Of a stretch of DNA of 64,000 nucleotides, positions 12,601-22,966 are shown piece after piece. The position numbers and the translations under genes were made by a program. Source of the stretch: Hanleya hanleyi. Its lineage: Eukaryota > Mollusca > Polyplacophora > Lepidopleurida > Hanleyidae. Position 1 is the stretch's first letter. Each line of letters begins with the position of its first letter. The notes under the pieces were generated by a model. That model had not been told where the DNA came from, did no database searches, and saw only the letters and a program-made list of their open reading frames with translations. The stretch lies in assembly GCA_036873755.1 (NCBI GenBank), contig JAVTVY010056984.1:186001-250000 (forward strand), written 5' to 3'.

Positions 12601-13309
12601 ATCGCCCGTTCATTTCCGATGTGTTAGCTGTTGGCTCCTGCATAACAGCTGTAGTCCCGCTCTTCACACATCAATACCACTTATCGTGGCAACATATTGA
12701 CCATAAATGCCACACAAACAGGATCAGACGGGAAGTAAACTTCCGACGTTCCGTGTTACGTTGACCATATTTTTTCCTCCGGGATACATCGATTACCTTT
12801 AGTTGAAAATTTGAACACTCTCGGGTGCTATTATCTACAAGAAACAGCGATTGGGAATAATTATAAGGAATTCGAGAACTGTAGTGGCGTTCTTTCTTCG
12901 AACATTGCAGTTAAAAGCTTGCAGTTCTTCGTTGATATTTATTTAGCATGTTGATCAAGGATTGATCTCAGATATCTGAAATATTGCAAGATACATAATC
13001 AACAATTGTTGTCAAAAGACCGATATTATATGGCTGCCCTCGCATACAGATATGTGTATCTATCACACGCCGAGTTAGGTACAGCGGTTTATGACTGCCT
13101 CAAAAGTTCGATATTTTGGCTCGCGAAAATGCGCAGATCCGGCAAGTATATCATATTCGAAGGTAAATTCTACATATCACTGATAGCAAAGTACGATCGT
13201 TGGGACTGTCTGTATCATTTTTACCTTTTGGACTACAGTATTGCTACAGTATCACATGGAAAGCGTATAGGAATGGCATTTTTTATTATTTATTAATGGC
13301 AATTGGAAT
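9641..13309 (+). repeat. Block A, right interior (collinear with block D)
   Basis: From about 9,980 to 12,910 this matches 61,840-64,000 in order. Landmarks: GAGTAACTTAATACCCAGC region with 61,860; ATAGCGATGCTA (10,650) with 62,480; TTCATTCGTTCCAAC (10,900) with 62,675; the CTGCACGTTCTA region (11,056) with 62,831; and 12,740-12,920 with 63,815-63,995. A middle part (10,900-11,170) also matches 60,190-60,440. No frame is recognised. The open frames at 12,092-12,394, 12,332-12,667 and 13,006-13,296 have no known motif, and their counterparts in block D, where visible, are not kept open. Confidence 0.68.
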
Positions 13310-13430
13310 GGGTTATTACAACACATATCAGTGAATTGGGAAAAGGTGCCGACACACTGACAGAGCCACATGACTTCACAGTATAGTCTTCAGCAAATAC
13401 CAAGAATCTAACGATTTCCCATCCATTGCC
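13310..13430 (-). repeat. Inverted copy of the arm, right edge of block A
   Basis: Read in reverse complement this matches the inner part of the arm (210-339 and 16,975-17,100). Shared stretches include GCCACATGACTTCACAGTAT, AAGGTGCCGACA and ACCAAGAATCTAACGAT. It lies at the far end of block A in the opposite orientation to 1-339, giving an inverted-repeat layout about 13.4 kb long, or 8.7 kb without the retrotransposon. The outer arm sequence (40 bp tandem units and core) is missing here. Confidence 0.7.
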
Positions 13431-13972
13431 TTCCAGGAGGATGCGAGTGGGAACTGTTGGATTGATTCAGCATGTCGGGCAATGTTCGTATTCTTCATGT
13501 ATCGGACTATGGGTCAGTCTAGCTCCGGGATTGGTTAATGTTCACAGAAAGTGCGGGTGGCTGAAAACCGGTGAGTCCGAAATACTTTTTGTGAATTTCA
13601 GGTAAATCATCCAGGTGTTTCTATAACGAGCACTGAGAATGTTTACGACCATACTAGTCCGGCAGACAAACCCCAGTTTAAGCCTTGACGTGGAAATGGA
13701 GTCCACCTAACGTTTTTTGATGAATTATATATCTCCAATGTGTGCAGATTCAGAATCCGGATGATGCCAGCCTGGCATTCTTGGGGAAATCAAAATATTC
13801 AAGATGGCCGCCAGCATATGCAACATGACCGCTGTATATCGCTTAGATTGGTCGCTATATGGAATTGATTTTTGGTCTAAGAGTTTTATTGCTGTATAGA
13901 TTTATTAGTACTTCATACCACCTATGATACTACCTCCAGCATATCTCAACAGTAGTGGGGTGAAACTGACGT
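13431..13972. other. Unique sequence, no feature recognised
   Basis: No gene and no clear repeat. The words CAAAATATTCAAGATGGCCG near 13,787 weakly recall the piggyBac-like MITE family interior at 36,635, too little to call a copy. Confidence 0.4.
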
Positions 13973-14590
13973 CATTCTGCGCATACGCAGTAGAAAAAGA
14001 GTATTGGAATGGACGTTCTGGAGTCGATACGGACCCATGGTGGGCGTGCTGGGCTGTGGGAGGTGTCATCGTGAAGCTCTCGTAGCGTAGCGTCCGAACG
14101 GACTACTGTGTCGTCCGTTTTCAACATTCGGCGCATGCACCGACAGGGAATGGTGGTAAATTCGGCATTGGAAGGGGCGTTTTGGAGTCAAGGTGGACCA
14201 ATAGTGATCCGACTGGGCCGTATGAGGTATCAGTTTGAAGCATTCGTGAGGAAGGGTTCAACTGGATGGGTTGTAGTGTGGAACATACGTCATCCTGCGC
14301 ATGCGCAAATTGAATGGACGTTTTGGGGGGACGACGGACCGATAGTGGACCGATTGGGTCATAAGCGTTGTCATCCTGAAGCTCTCGAAGCTCGTGAAGC
14401 TCGTGATGGTCGATCCATCCGACTGGGCTAGTGTGCCGTCCGGTTTCAACATTCTGCGCATGCGCAGTCTGGTCGTAGTATAAAAAGTAGGCGAAAGTTG
14501 TAGCGAAAGCGACCATTTTGGGGGTGTTTGGGGTAGATATGGGCCAGCCGTGGACCAAATGGCCACATGACCGCTCTCAAATCTATATCT
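13973..14590 (+). promoter_or_regulatory. Tandem array of CG-rich modules with NRF-1-like palindromes and a TATA-like box
   Basis: Four modules start near 13,973, 14,119, 14,290 and 14,447. The first pair and second pair form a ~317 bp higher-order duplication. Each opens with a version of CTGCGCATGCGCA: degenerate at 13,978 (TGCGCATACGCA) and 14,128, perfect palindromes at 14,296-14,307 and 14,455-14,466. Each pair also carries CTCTCGAAGCTCGTG-type words. GTATAAAAAG at 14,478-14,487 follows the last palindrome by 12 bp. GCGCATGCGC is the consensus site of the vertebrate factor NRF-1, so a promoter-like role is plausible but inferred. Open frames across here (14,108-14,431 plus; 14,121-14,558 minus) reflect the GC-rich repeats. 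Confidence 0.5.
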
Positions 14591-15066
14591 CAAATTTGGC
14601 GATACATATCGCATGCTGATAGCAAAATACGAACGTAGCGTGCAAGATCTATGGCGCTACGTTTCGTAACATGTGTCTAATTCCGCTTAACCCGGGGCTA
14701 GGGGCCGTATGAGCCCATGTACTTCAAGATCCTCATGGTACTCATATGAACAGTCACAATCAAAGCGTGGCTGAGGTACATCATTTTTAGATGACGACTC
14801 TATAACGAATATTATGGATTAAGAATACTGATCAGCGATACGGATTTGATATTTTGGAACATCATGATGTCTTGCCGGCATCATTGAAAATTGTTGACCG
14901 CTTCTCTCTTGCAGGAAACAAGCCTATGTTTATGTATACTTTGTCTTTTTGAATTTGGTGCTAATACTGTTATATGGAAATGGAATAGGTCTTTGGATTA
15001 TGGACGCGGATATTCTCTAATGGACGACGGCTGGATTATGAATGACGGACTAGACGCTTGTAATTG
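14590..15066 (+). repeat. R2 family repeat, longest copy
   Basis: It runs from the GCGATACATATCGCATG word through the shared core (ATTCCGCTTAACCCGGGGCT), CTGATCAGCGATACGGATTT, TGACCGCTTCTCTCTTGCAG and TGTTATATGGAA to GACGGACTAGACGCTTGTAA. Other copies lie at 32,099-32,345, 37,714-37,960, 40,750-40,940, 41,430-42,725 (split) and 48,635-48,945 (partial). No coding frame is seen. Its class is unknown. Confidence 0.75.
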
Positions 15067-15300
15067 AGGCGTCCCCAACACCCGCCAATGCCCGGTGGTG
15101 GTGGTGGTGATGGAGGTGGTACATATAGCGATCAACATGTGTTGCTCATCACTCCGGAACGACGAATGGTATGGTTTTTGTTGGAAGTCATGGAGGAGCG
15201 TCCATTGTGAGTGCACGTGTGTGTGTTTGTGCCTGTGTGTGTGTATGCGAGTGCGTGTGTATGCGTATGGGCGTGTGTGTGTGAACATTGAGCTTAGTTA
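15067..15300 (+). repeat. Low-complexity GGT run and GT-rich tract
   Basis: GGTGGTGGTGGTGATGG lies near 15,094. An imperfect GT-rich tract with TGTGTGTGTATGCG words follows at about 15,213-15,283. The open frames on both strands here are translations of the simple repeat. Confidence 0.85.
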
Positions 15301-15600
15301 CCCGTCTCTCTTTTGGAAGATATGGAGGCTCTGAAAAGAGCCATTCTTTCCTGTCGCTGTAGGGTGCATTCCACACCTAAATGATGTGTGACTAAAAACG
15401 GGCATGGGTTCGGGTCTGCGGCCGTAAATAGATGTAAAATCTTCAACAAAAGCCCTGTAAAGTATATATTTTCGAAATGGGCACACTCTTCCCCTTATTT
15501 CAGGAGACTTGTGAGCTATGAAAATTGAAAAGGAAAAACCTGCAATCCTCCTTAAATCTACTTCAGCTTTTCAGAAAATCTCCATAAAATATATGAAAAT
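15301..15600. other. No feature recognised
   Basis: Moderately AT-rich sequence with no repeat match elsewhere in the window and no convincing frame. Confidence 0.4.
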
Positions 15601-15605
15601 GTGTC

Positions 15606-16040
15606 AAATTCTACCCACAACTCGTATTTGGACAATTTAAAATGGCGAAAAAAACTGGGTTTTTTTGTAACATTTTATCGCCATCAAGGAATCCTCGTTT
15701 TCGCTCCCCGAAAAAGTGCGGATTTTGGCCTGCCAGATATTCAATTCAGGACATGATTAACTCTTCCAGGATTTTGCGTCGCTCCTCGTTCTCGTCGCCA
15801 TCTGCAAACATGGACCGAACCACTGCTCGGTAACTCGTGGGTGAATTAACCATGGTCGCATACTGTAAAATGCGAGTGGCATAGGGATGGGTCTCCGTCA
15901 TGGCTCTGCAACAGTATGAATGGGGGTATGGGATCCAGAGGAAGTGCTTTATAGACGATGTCACACATGCGCAGATCGGGAATTGTGGGAAAAGGGCTCT
16001 TGAGTGACCTTAACGCTCTAGCATAGCGCATTGACGTCAT
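15606..16040 (-). pseudogene. Coding-looking relic of unknown identity
   Basis: The minus strand reads openly from an ATG at 16,040 (MTSMRYARALRSLKS) to about 15,905. It then continues in the next frame (ATRILQYATMVNSPTSYRAV; EERRKILEELIMS) to a TGA at 15,746-15,748, and the same frame stays open to a TAG near 15,608. The shift falls in a run of five C near 15,930, as expected of a 1 bp error. I do not recognise the protein: no signal peptide, no membrane segment, no known motif. Just upstream of the ATG, on the same strand, lies the AATAAA end of the 16.1 kb module, a compact gene-after-gene layout. Chance remains possible. Confidence 0.4.
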
Positions 16041-16049
16041 GATGTAGAC

Positions 16050-16570
16050 AGATGAGAGAACAATAACAACAAGTATGACAGGTCAATCATTTTATTATCA
16101 CTACCAGCATCAGTATCCAAGCTGGGGGAGCCGCGTTGGGTATGTTTAGAATTCTCGTAGGCTCTTGTCCATTCAGAAGCCGTCGTTTGAGAAAGTTCAA
16201 TCTTCGGTCAGGGTCGCTCTTGGCCTAAGCGTCGTCGGGCAGTCCAGGAAGCCGTTGAAGCTGCATGTTCTGGAACAGTTTTTTTCCGCATTCTGATCTT
16301 ATCCAAGGCCTTATTCGGTGATAACCCGATATCCTCTTCCAAGAAGACGCTTGATCTTCATGATGGACCTGTGCGTGGGGTCGCCTTGCATTTCAAGCGG
16401 CACCAGCCTATACCGTTCGTAGATGGCCATGGCTATTTTTCTGCTTAGGGCGTATTTGGATATACGCATGAATGGGTTGAGAGCTTGAAACTCGGAGCTC
16501 TCGAAGTCTGAGCTTGGAGCTTGGAACTGACGCCATCGTACACATGCGAAAATCTGTCTGGATACCTGTT
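16050..16570 (-). repeat. Module shared with 39,895-40,440; possible decayed gene
   Basis: Read on the minus strand it matches 40,440-39,895: a 5' part with GAGCTC-rich words (16,545-16,480), GGTCCATCATGAAG near 16,365, CCCAACGCGGCTCCCCCAGC near 16,130, then AATAAAATGA near 16,090 and a TTGTTATTGTT region. The sister copy keeps a 73-residue frame; here that frame is broken by a 1 bp gain near 16,340. A polyadenylation-like signal right after the conserved frame supports a former transcription unit. I do not recognise the product. A host gene fragment, an uncharacterised mobile element, or remains of a larger mobile genome are all open. Confidence 0.5.
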
Positions 16571-16763
16571 CGATTATTTTTTATTGTTTCAATTAAATTG
16601 AGACTGGTCCGTTATGTATTTGTCTAGGTGACCACTGACACATTGTGGTTAGACGTGGTATCCGGGAATCGAAGTAGGTTTCATGTAAATTGAGTTTTGT
16701 CATTGGCATTGTCACTAGCCTTACAGACTAGTCTTTTGTGTTAAATGCCGTCATTTTCATCTG
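16571..16763 (+). other. Spacer resembling 5,066-5,141
   Basis: TAGACGTGGTATCCGGGAAT near 16,650 resembles AAACGTGGTATACGGAAAT at 5,080, and GAGTTTTGTCATTGGCATTG resembles 5,128-5,146. In block A the related piece lies inside the arm; here it lies outside. No gene is seen. Confidence 0.4.
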
Positions 16764-17100
16764 ACGACGATACAGGAAACCAATCCCCAATGGACGAGTT
16801 GTCACAGCGAAACAGCTCACCAATTACCAATATACGAGTTTTCAGAGCATTTCCATCATAGCTCTCTAGATTTGTATCTAATACCGCTTATGCCGGTGCC
16901 AGGGGTCATGCGGTCATATCATCCAAGTTGCCACAAGAACAGGTACCATACAAGCGTACCTGAGATACAACACATATCACGAATCGTTAGATTCTTGGTA
17001 TGTGCTTTAGAATAGGTTAACCGGAAGACTATACTGTGAAGTCATGTGGCTCTGCTAGTATGTCGGCACCTCTTCCCACTTCCCTTATATGTGCTGTAAT
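16764..17100 (+). repeat. Left arm of large repeat block B
   Basis: Near-identical to 1-339, with the 40 bp tandem unit (starts 16,774 and 16,814), the core ATACCGCTTATGCCGGTGCC, and the inner part that recurs inverted at 13,310-13,430. Here the arm runs straight into TTTAACATTGCCTGGG, showing the arrangement before retrotransposon copy 1 disrupted block A. Confidence 0.78.
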
Positions 17101-17575
17101 TTAACATTGCCTGGGATGGGGAAAGATTAAGCAAAGAAACATAGACTTGAAGTGGTTTCAAACTTCCAAGGTAAACAGTAGACTCGGATACGTGTCAAGT
17201 TTTTATCTCGGAAATTTGAACCAACTTCTGAGATCTTTGTTTTCCTTTGGAGATGCAAATCAAATATTTAGTACAAAACTATATATTTGTCTGTGTATGT
17301 CTTCCACGTTGATCAAACAATTTCTGAATGAGGCGTCCATTGTTACAGATGATCAGCACGGATAAATAATGAACGTATGTTCGAATTTCTGATGTGGCTG
17401 GTATTTACGAAATCTGTTTCTGAATATTTATGCAAATTTCCGAAAGAATACCATTTTCCCCATTTCCTGTATAATATCTGAACGAGCTTTGATATTGTAC
17501 ATTACAATTATCATGTTGATGAATATATATACGGAGGAATAGTTTGTTGTAAATCTTCAAAAATTATAAGATCCA
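17101..17575 (+). repeat. Block B interior, part 1
   Basis: Collinear with 5,142-5,632 of block A, interrupted at its right end by retrotransposon copy 2. The frame at 17,147-17,365 partly resembles the one at 5,234-5,467 in block A (both contain a YLGNL stretch), but I recognise no domain and take it as repeat homology. Confidence 0.7.
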
Positions 17576-17589
17576 GGTGCGACATCGAG
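17576..17589 (+). repeat. Target-site duplication, left copy
   Basis: GGTGCGACATCGAG occurs exactly here and at 23,757-23,770, directly flanking retrotransposon copy 2. In block A the uninterrupted site is near 5,640-5,655 (TTCGACATCACGTAACCAGC). Confidence 0.92.
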
Positions 17590-17700
17590 AGAGAGAGAGA
17601 GAATTAATTTTTAACGTCGCATTCAGCAATATTTCAGCTATATAGCGACGATCAAACAAAATTCTAAGTAATCAATTCGAAAACTCGGTAAACTAATGCG
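17590..17700 (-). other. 3' terminal tail of retrotransposon copy 2
   Basis: On the minus strand: GAATTTTGTTTGATCGTCGC, the TATAGCTGAAATATTGCTGA word, CGACGTTAAAAATTAATT and a CT run. The same tail ends the fragments at 24.8, 29.7, 31.1, 39.0, 41.7 and 46.6 kb (degenerate at 43.0 kb), so it defines the family. The 3' end is the part the reverse transcriptase must recognise, which explains its conservation. Confidence 0.85.
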
Positions 17701-17799
17701 TTAAAACAGGTACAAACATTAAAATTTGTACAACAAACCAATCTCTCTCAAATAACCTAAAAATACAATCCTCTTTCACTCTGCTAAAAAGATCTTCCA

Positions 17800-20700
17800 G
17801 CGTAGCTGCTCGATAAAAACTATCTCTTACAGTCTTAAAATCTATGCAGTCTATGAGAATATGTTTCACCGTGAGATCTTCATGGCAAGGTATACACCTT
17901 GAAATCGGCTCCTGTTATAATAAATATTCATGAGTTAATCGTGTGTGACCGATCCTACATCGTCTAATCATGGCCTGGTCGAAACGTTTATGACTGTTCA
18001 GGTGAGTATAACCAACCGTTTTTTGAACTCGTGAAGTTTGTTATTATCCATAGTATCCCATAAAGATTGAAACAGCTTTCTTACATAAGCGCAGATAGAT
18101 GGTCTGAAATCACTGTATGGTATTCCAACAGAGTCAACTTCTTCATCTAGAGCTGCCTTAGCCAATCTATCAGCTTCAGGGTTGCCTTTGATGTCAACAT
18201 GACTAGGCACCTAACAAAACACAATATCTATCTGTTGATCAAATCTGGTGTCATATAATTGTAGAATTTCCAAGATGGTGGGATGAGTGGAATTTCCATT
18301 TTTAATTGCTTTAAGGCATGACAGTGAATCTGAGAATATGACATATTTTTCCTTCTAGTGGATCCAATACCTTCTAAAGCAGATAATAGAGCTTTTGCTT
18401 CTGCAGTAAATATGGAACTTTTACCTGGCAGTCGATACGTTTTAGTTTTGGAACTAAAGATAGTAGCACATGCTACTCTCTCACCAGCTTTAGAACCATC
18501 TGTATAAATAGCCTGATGTGAACTGTATTTCTCTCTCAGTAGACCGAATTCTTGTGTATACACGAGCTGGCTCGTGTCTGCCTTTTTATATTTAGTCAGT
18601 GAAATATCTACTTCTGGCGTGGCTAACTGCCATGGTGGAGTTGGCAAGAGCTCGTTAGGTAAAATCTAACTAATTTTAATACCAGCTGCTACAAGGTGTG
18701 GTTTCATACGGATTCCAAGAGGTGGAGTAATCGAGGGTTTCTTTAAAAAGAGATCTGCGTACTGAGGGTTGAAAACACAGTTATATGCAGGATTTGAGTG
18801 GTTCGAACGCAGTTTTGTGATATATTGCAGTGATAATTTAATTCTCCGAAGTTCTAAAGGAAATTCATCCGCTTCGACATACAAGCTTTCTTTATGTGAT
18901 GTTCTGAACGCACCGAGGCAAAGTCTTAGTCCTTGATGGAGAATAGGATCTAGCTTTGCCAAGTTTGACTTGCTTGCACCATTGTAAACAATAGAACCAT
19001 AATCGAGTTTGGAACGAACAAGTGATCGATATAAATGAAGGAGAATTTGCTGATCTCCTCCCTACTTATAGCTGGCAACTACTTTCAACACATCCAGAGC
19101 TTTCGTGCATTTGGCTTTTAAGCAATTTATATGAGATTTGAAAGTTAGTCGTTGATCAAACAATATGCCTAGAAATTTGACCTCTTTTACCACTTTGATT
19201 TCAGTTCCATCTAAGGTAAGTACTGGATCTTTGTGCTGGAAATATTTTCTGCAAAAGTGTACACAATTTGTCTTAGCTCTGGAGAATTTGAAACCATTTT
19301 CTAGACACCATTTCTGAAATCTGTGTAGACAAAATTGTAATGTTCTCTCAATATTGTGTATACTTTTCCCACTACACGATATATTGAAATCGTCTACAAA
19401 AAGTGAGCCATCAATTGATTTATTCAGAACTGCAGCCAAGCTGTTGATCTTGATACTAAACAGAGTAGTAGACAAAATACTGCCCTGTGGGACACCCTGG
19501 TCTTGATCAAAATGATCAGACATAGTTGTACCCAAACGAATTTGGAATTGTCTATCATTCAAAAAGTTGGAAATAAAAACGGGTAAACGACCTTTTAATC
19601 CCATCTTTTGAAGATCTTTAAGAATCCCGTATTTCCATGTAGTATCGTAGGCTTTTTCTAAATCAAAAAAGATAGAAACCACATGTTCGTTCTTGTCGAA
19701 AGCATTCTTAACATACGAATCTAATCTGACTAAATGATCAATGGTACTTCTATTTTTTCGGAAACCAGCTTGAATATCAGTAAGTTTCTTTTCAGTTTCC
19801 AGGTACCAAACAAGGCGATCATTTATCATGCGTTCCACAGTTTTGCAGACACAACTAGTCAGTGAAATCGGACGATAATTACCAGGGTCTGTATGGTCAC
19901 GACCAGGCTTTGGTACTGGTATAACTATGGCATTGTGCCAGGACGGAGGAAATTCTTCTCTATACCAAAGTCTATTGAATATGCGTAATAAGATTTCTAG
20001 AGATGATTCCGGTAGATGTTTCAAAAGCTGATAATGAAAATTATCAGGGCCTGCAGCAGAATCATGAGCTTTCGTCAGAGAAGCATGAAGTTATTCAATT
20101 GTAAACGAAGCGTTATAGCCTTCATGGTTACCGGAAGTGAATTTAATTTCATTTTTCTCTTCTCTTTTTTGGAAACTTTGAAATTTAAGTACATAATTTT
20201 CTGATGAAGAGTTTTTGGCAATTGTTTCTCCTAATGTATTTGCAATTTCTACTTTGTCAGTAATCACCTGATTTCCATCGTTGAGATGATGAACGCTGGA
20301 CTTGGAGCTTTTACCTTTTATTCTTTGGATCATATTCCAAACTTTTGTTATTGGAGTATGAGTATTTATCTTAGAAACATAATTTCTCCAAGAATCACGT
20401 TTATTCTGTTTCATGGTTCTACGAGCTTTAGCTCTTGTAACTCTGAGATCTTTCAAATTTTCAGGATTAGGATGTCGGCGGAAATATCGTTCAGCCTTCT
20501 TCCTACATTTTCTTGCTTCTTTACAGTCATCATTAAACCAAGGTTTCTTAATATGTGCAACTCCTGAAGATGTGGGAATGGTTTGGTTGGCAATTTCTAT
20601 CAACATATCTGAGAATAGCTGTATAGGATCTGAAGCATCAGCGAAGGAGACTGATTGTAGTTTTTGTAAACAAAGCTTTTCAAACTCGGGCCAGTTTGCT

Positions 20701-21475
20701 TTCTTGAAATTAAACCTTGTGAAATGAGGGTCATCAGCTGAATGAACAGCTTTTAGGACAGTGGGAAAGTGATCACTTCCACAAAGGTCATCATGAACAG
20801 ATCAAGAAAATTCTTCAAGAATAGGAAGGTCGCAAAGTGAGATATCCAATGCTGTATAGGTTCCATGGGCCGAGGACAAATGTGTATAAGAACCATCATT
20901 GAAAATACACAAAGAATTATTTGATATAAAATTTTCGAGAATTTTATCTTTAAAATTGTCTTCATTATCCCAGAGGATATTACGAGCGTTAAAATCACCC
21001 ATCATTAAACAAAGTTTCGGGAGCTGATCGTAAAGATCTTGAAGTTCATTGAACCGGGGACTACCAGAAGAAGGTATGTACACCGTGCACAACGTGAAAA
21101 CAGAATTCAAGGTAATACGAACTGCTACAGCTTGTAAATCTGTCACTAAATCAACAGGACTGTGTAAAACACCCATTTTAACCAATATTGAAGAACCGCC
21201 TGTTGCTTTTCCATTTTCGTCTAAAACGTAGGAATGATAAGGTGTGTATTGGCGAAATTTAAATTTATCTTTATCTGCTTTCTTCAGAAAGGTCTCGTTG
21301 AGACAAAATTTGATGGTTGATAATCTTGAGTTAATAATTGGAGTTCATTTAAATTTGGCCAAACTCCTCTGCAATTCCACTGAATGACAGTTGGTGGCTG
21401 AGCCATCTTTAGTCTGTACATAGAAATAAAACACAAAACTGCCCAAGCCAAGATATATAAGGTTAGCTTAGCCAT
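17800..21475 (-). pseudogene. ORF2 of retrotransposon copy 2: endonuclease, reverse transcriptase, RNase H (broken)
   Basis: The endonuclease begins with TVIQWNCRG near 21,385 and ends with GSDHFP near 20,775. The RT spans about 20,070-19,060, with NYRPISLTS, PQGSILS and the catalytic FVDD (SLFVDDFN). RNase H lies at 18,560-18,140 with YTDGSK, AEAKAL and GNPEADRLAK. A C-terminal segment like CIPCHEDLTVK of the 46.3 kb copy follows at 17,930-17,830. Lesions include a frameshift near 21,310, TGA at 20,802, TAA at 20,091, TAG at 19,062 and 18,666, a frameshift near 18,235, and TAG near 18,210. The first ATG (21,475) overlaps the ORF1 stop as TAATG; a second Met at 21,406 precedes the endonuclease more closely. 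Confidence 0.92.
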
Positions 21476-22966
21476 TATATATGTTCTATTTTGGGTAATT
21501 CTTTTTGACCTTTCTTATTTTTTTTCATTTGTTCTTTCTTGTCTTTTTTATATTCCTTCTTATCAACTTCTTTCTCTCTATCTTGTACCAACAAGTCATT
21601 CCACCTTTGGTTCAAGGAAGTCTCGCCTTTTAACGGACGATCACTACACTCCTGATACTCCTCATCAGAAAGCATGGGTGTATCGTTGGTAGGAGTGGGA
21701 GTAGCATCGACTATTTTAGGCTCTTTGCCGGATTCGATATCTATGGTATTCTCTTTATTCTTCTTTTTCTGATTCGAGTTAGCTTTATTACTACAAGACT
21801 CTTCACTACTTTCTTTTTCTGTGAACTCCTTCAGTATTTCCTCGTTTGGTGTAAAGTTTACATCTACACCGGAGTGAATAGGTGAATAGGATTAATGAAG
21901 GAATCTACAGACTGCACAAGTGCATCCTAACCCGAAACACTACCAGTATCCGGTAAGTTGTCACCCTTCAATTCAACTTCCGGAGTTAATACTACGTCAA
22001 CACTTTCAGTCTGATCAGAAATCGACTTCTGATCGCCTGACTTCTGATCACCTGCCTTGAATTCTACATCATCGCAAACCTCACTCTCACGGACATCTTC
22101 ATCTTCCGAATTACAACCTTCATCCATCGCGTCATCGAGACACTCGTAGTGGTTTGAAGATTTCTCCTTGTTCCAGGCGGAGACTATCCTCTGATGACGT
22201 TCGGTGGGCTTGCCATCAGGCCCTACAGTCTTCCATAAATCTATATAGTGCTGTTGTTTCTGCTGGACAGCCTCGGTGGAAAGTCTTCCTCGGACTTCTG
22301 TGGGCGGAACAGGGCGAGGACCAGAGGAATCACCCTTTCTGCCGCTAGCTACGGTATCTCCAGAAACCTGTTTGGCTGTTGGACAGGCTTTTGTAAGATG
22401 TCCTTCCTGATGACAAAGCAGGCATTTATTTTTCAAAGGACACCTCCAGTTCGTGTGATCTTCTGAACCACAAGTATAACATGTTTTTACTTGACCGTTA
22501 TACCATACAGGAAGTCTCATACCTCCAATAAAAATAGAAGAAAGAAGAGCACGTTTGAATTTCGTCATCCAAATTCTTCGAACTCCCGTCTCAAAATCTC
22601 TATCAAACGAATAGAACTCCTTTTGTACAGAGAGAACATCCCCATAAAACTCAAAAGCACTTTTGATCGCAGAATCTGGGAAATCCATGGTCCTTTCATC
22701 TTTACCAGCAATTTCCCTAAATCTATTTCCTCAAAATGGCCACGTTGATCTCCAACACGAATACCTTCCAGCACTAGGCGTGTTTTGGTAGTTTCATTTG
22801 CTAGTGTGATGTTCCACAGGGTATTTGATACCTGTACTAGACCTTTAAGGATTTTCGGTCCTGATCCAACAGTGTCTGTTAATGCGTGATATATATCAAT
22901 CGCATTAGCTTTCTCTAGGCCTTGAAGTTGTAGGCTCAGTGACCTATCATACTTTCTGAAGGCCAT
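21475..22966 (-). pseudogene. ORF1 of retrotransposon copy 2: gag-like protein with CCHC knuckles (broken)
   Basis: It begins MAFRKYDRSLSLQLQG at 22,966. A 1 bp deletion near 22,687 shifts the frame; the new frame carries the knuckles (CYTCGSEDHTNWRC; then CLLCHQEGHLTKAC) and runs to a TAG at 21,927. The remaining acidic and Lys-rich tail continues after a further stop and an 8 bp duplication near 21,880, and ends with TAA at 21,477-21,475. Both knuckles are complete here, which identifies the nonsense codon in copy 1 as a mutation. The role would be binding element RNA. Confidence 0.9.

Noticed and set aside
14108..14558. 107- and 145-codon frames on both strands
   Set aside because: They run through the GC-rich tandem modules; units are not multiples of three and neither strand shows a motif.
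14998..15376. His/Thr-rich and Val/Cys-rich frames
   Set aside because: Translations of the GT-rich and GGT simple repeats.
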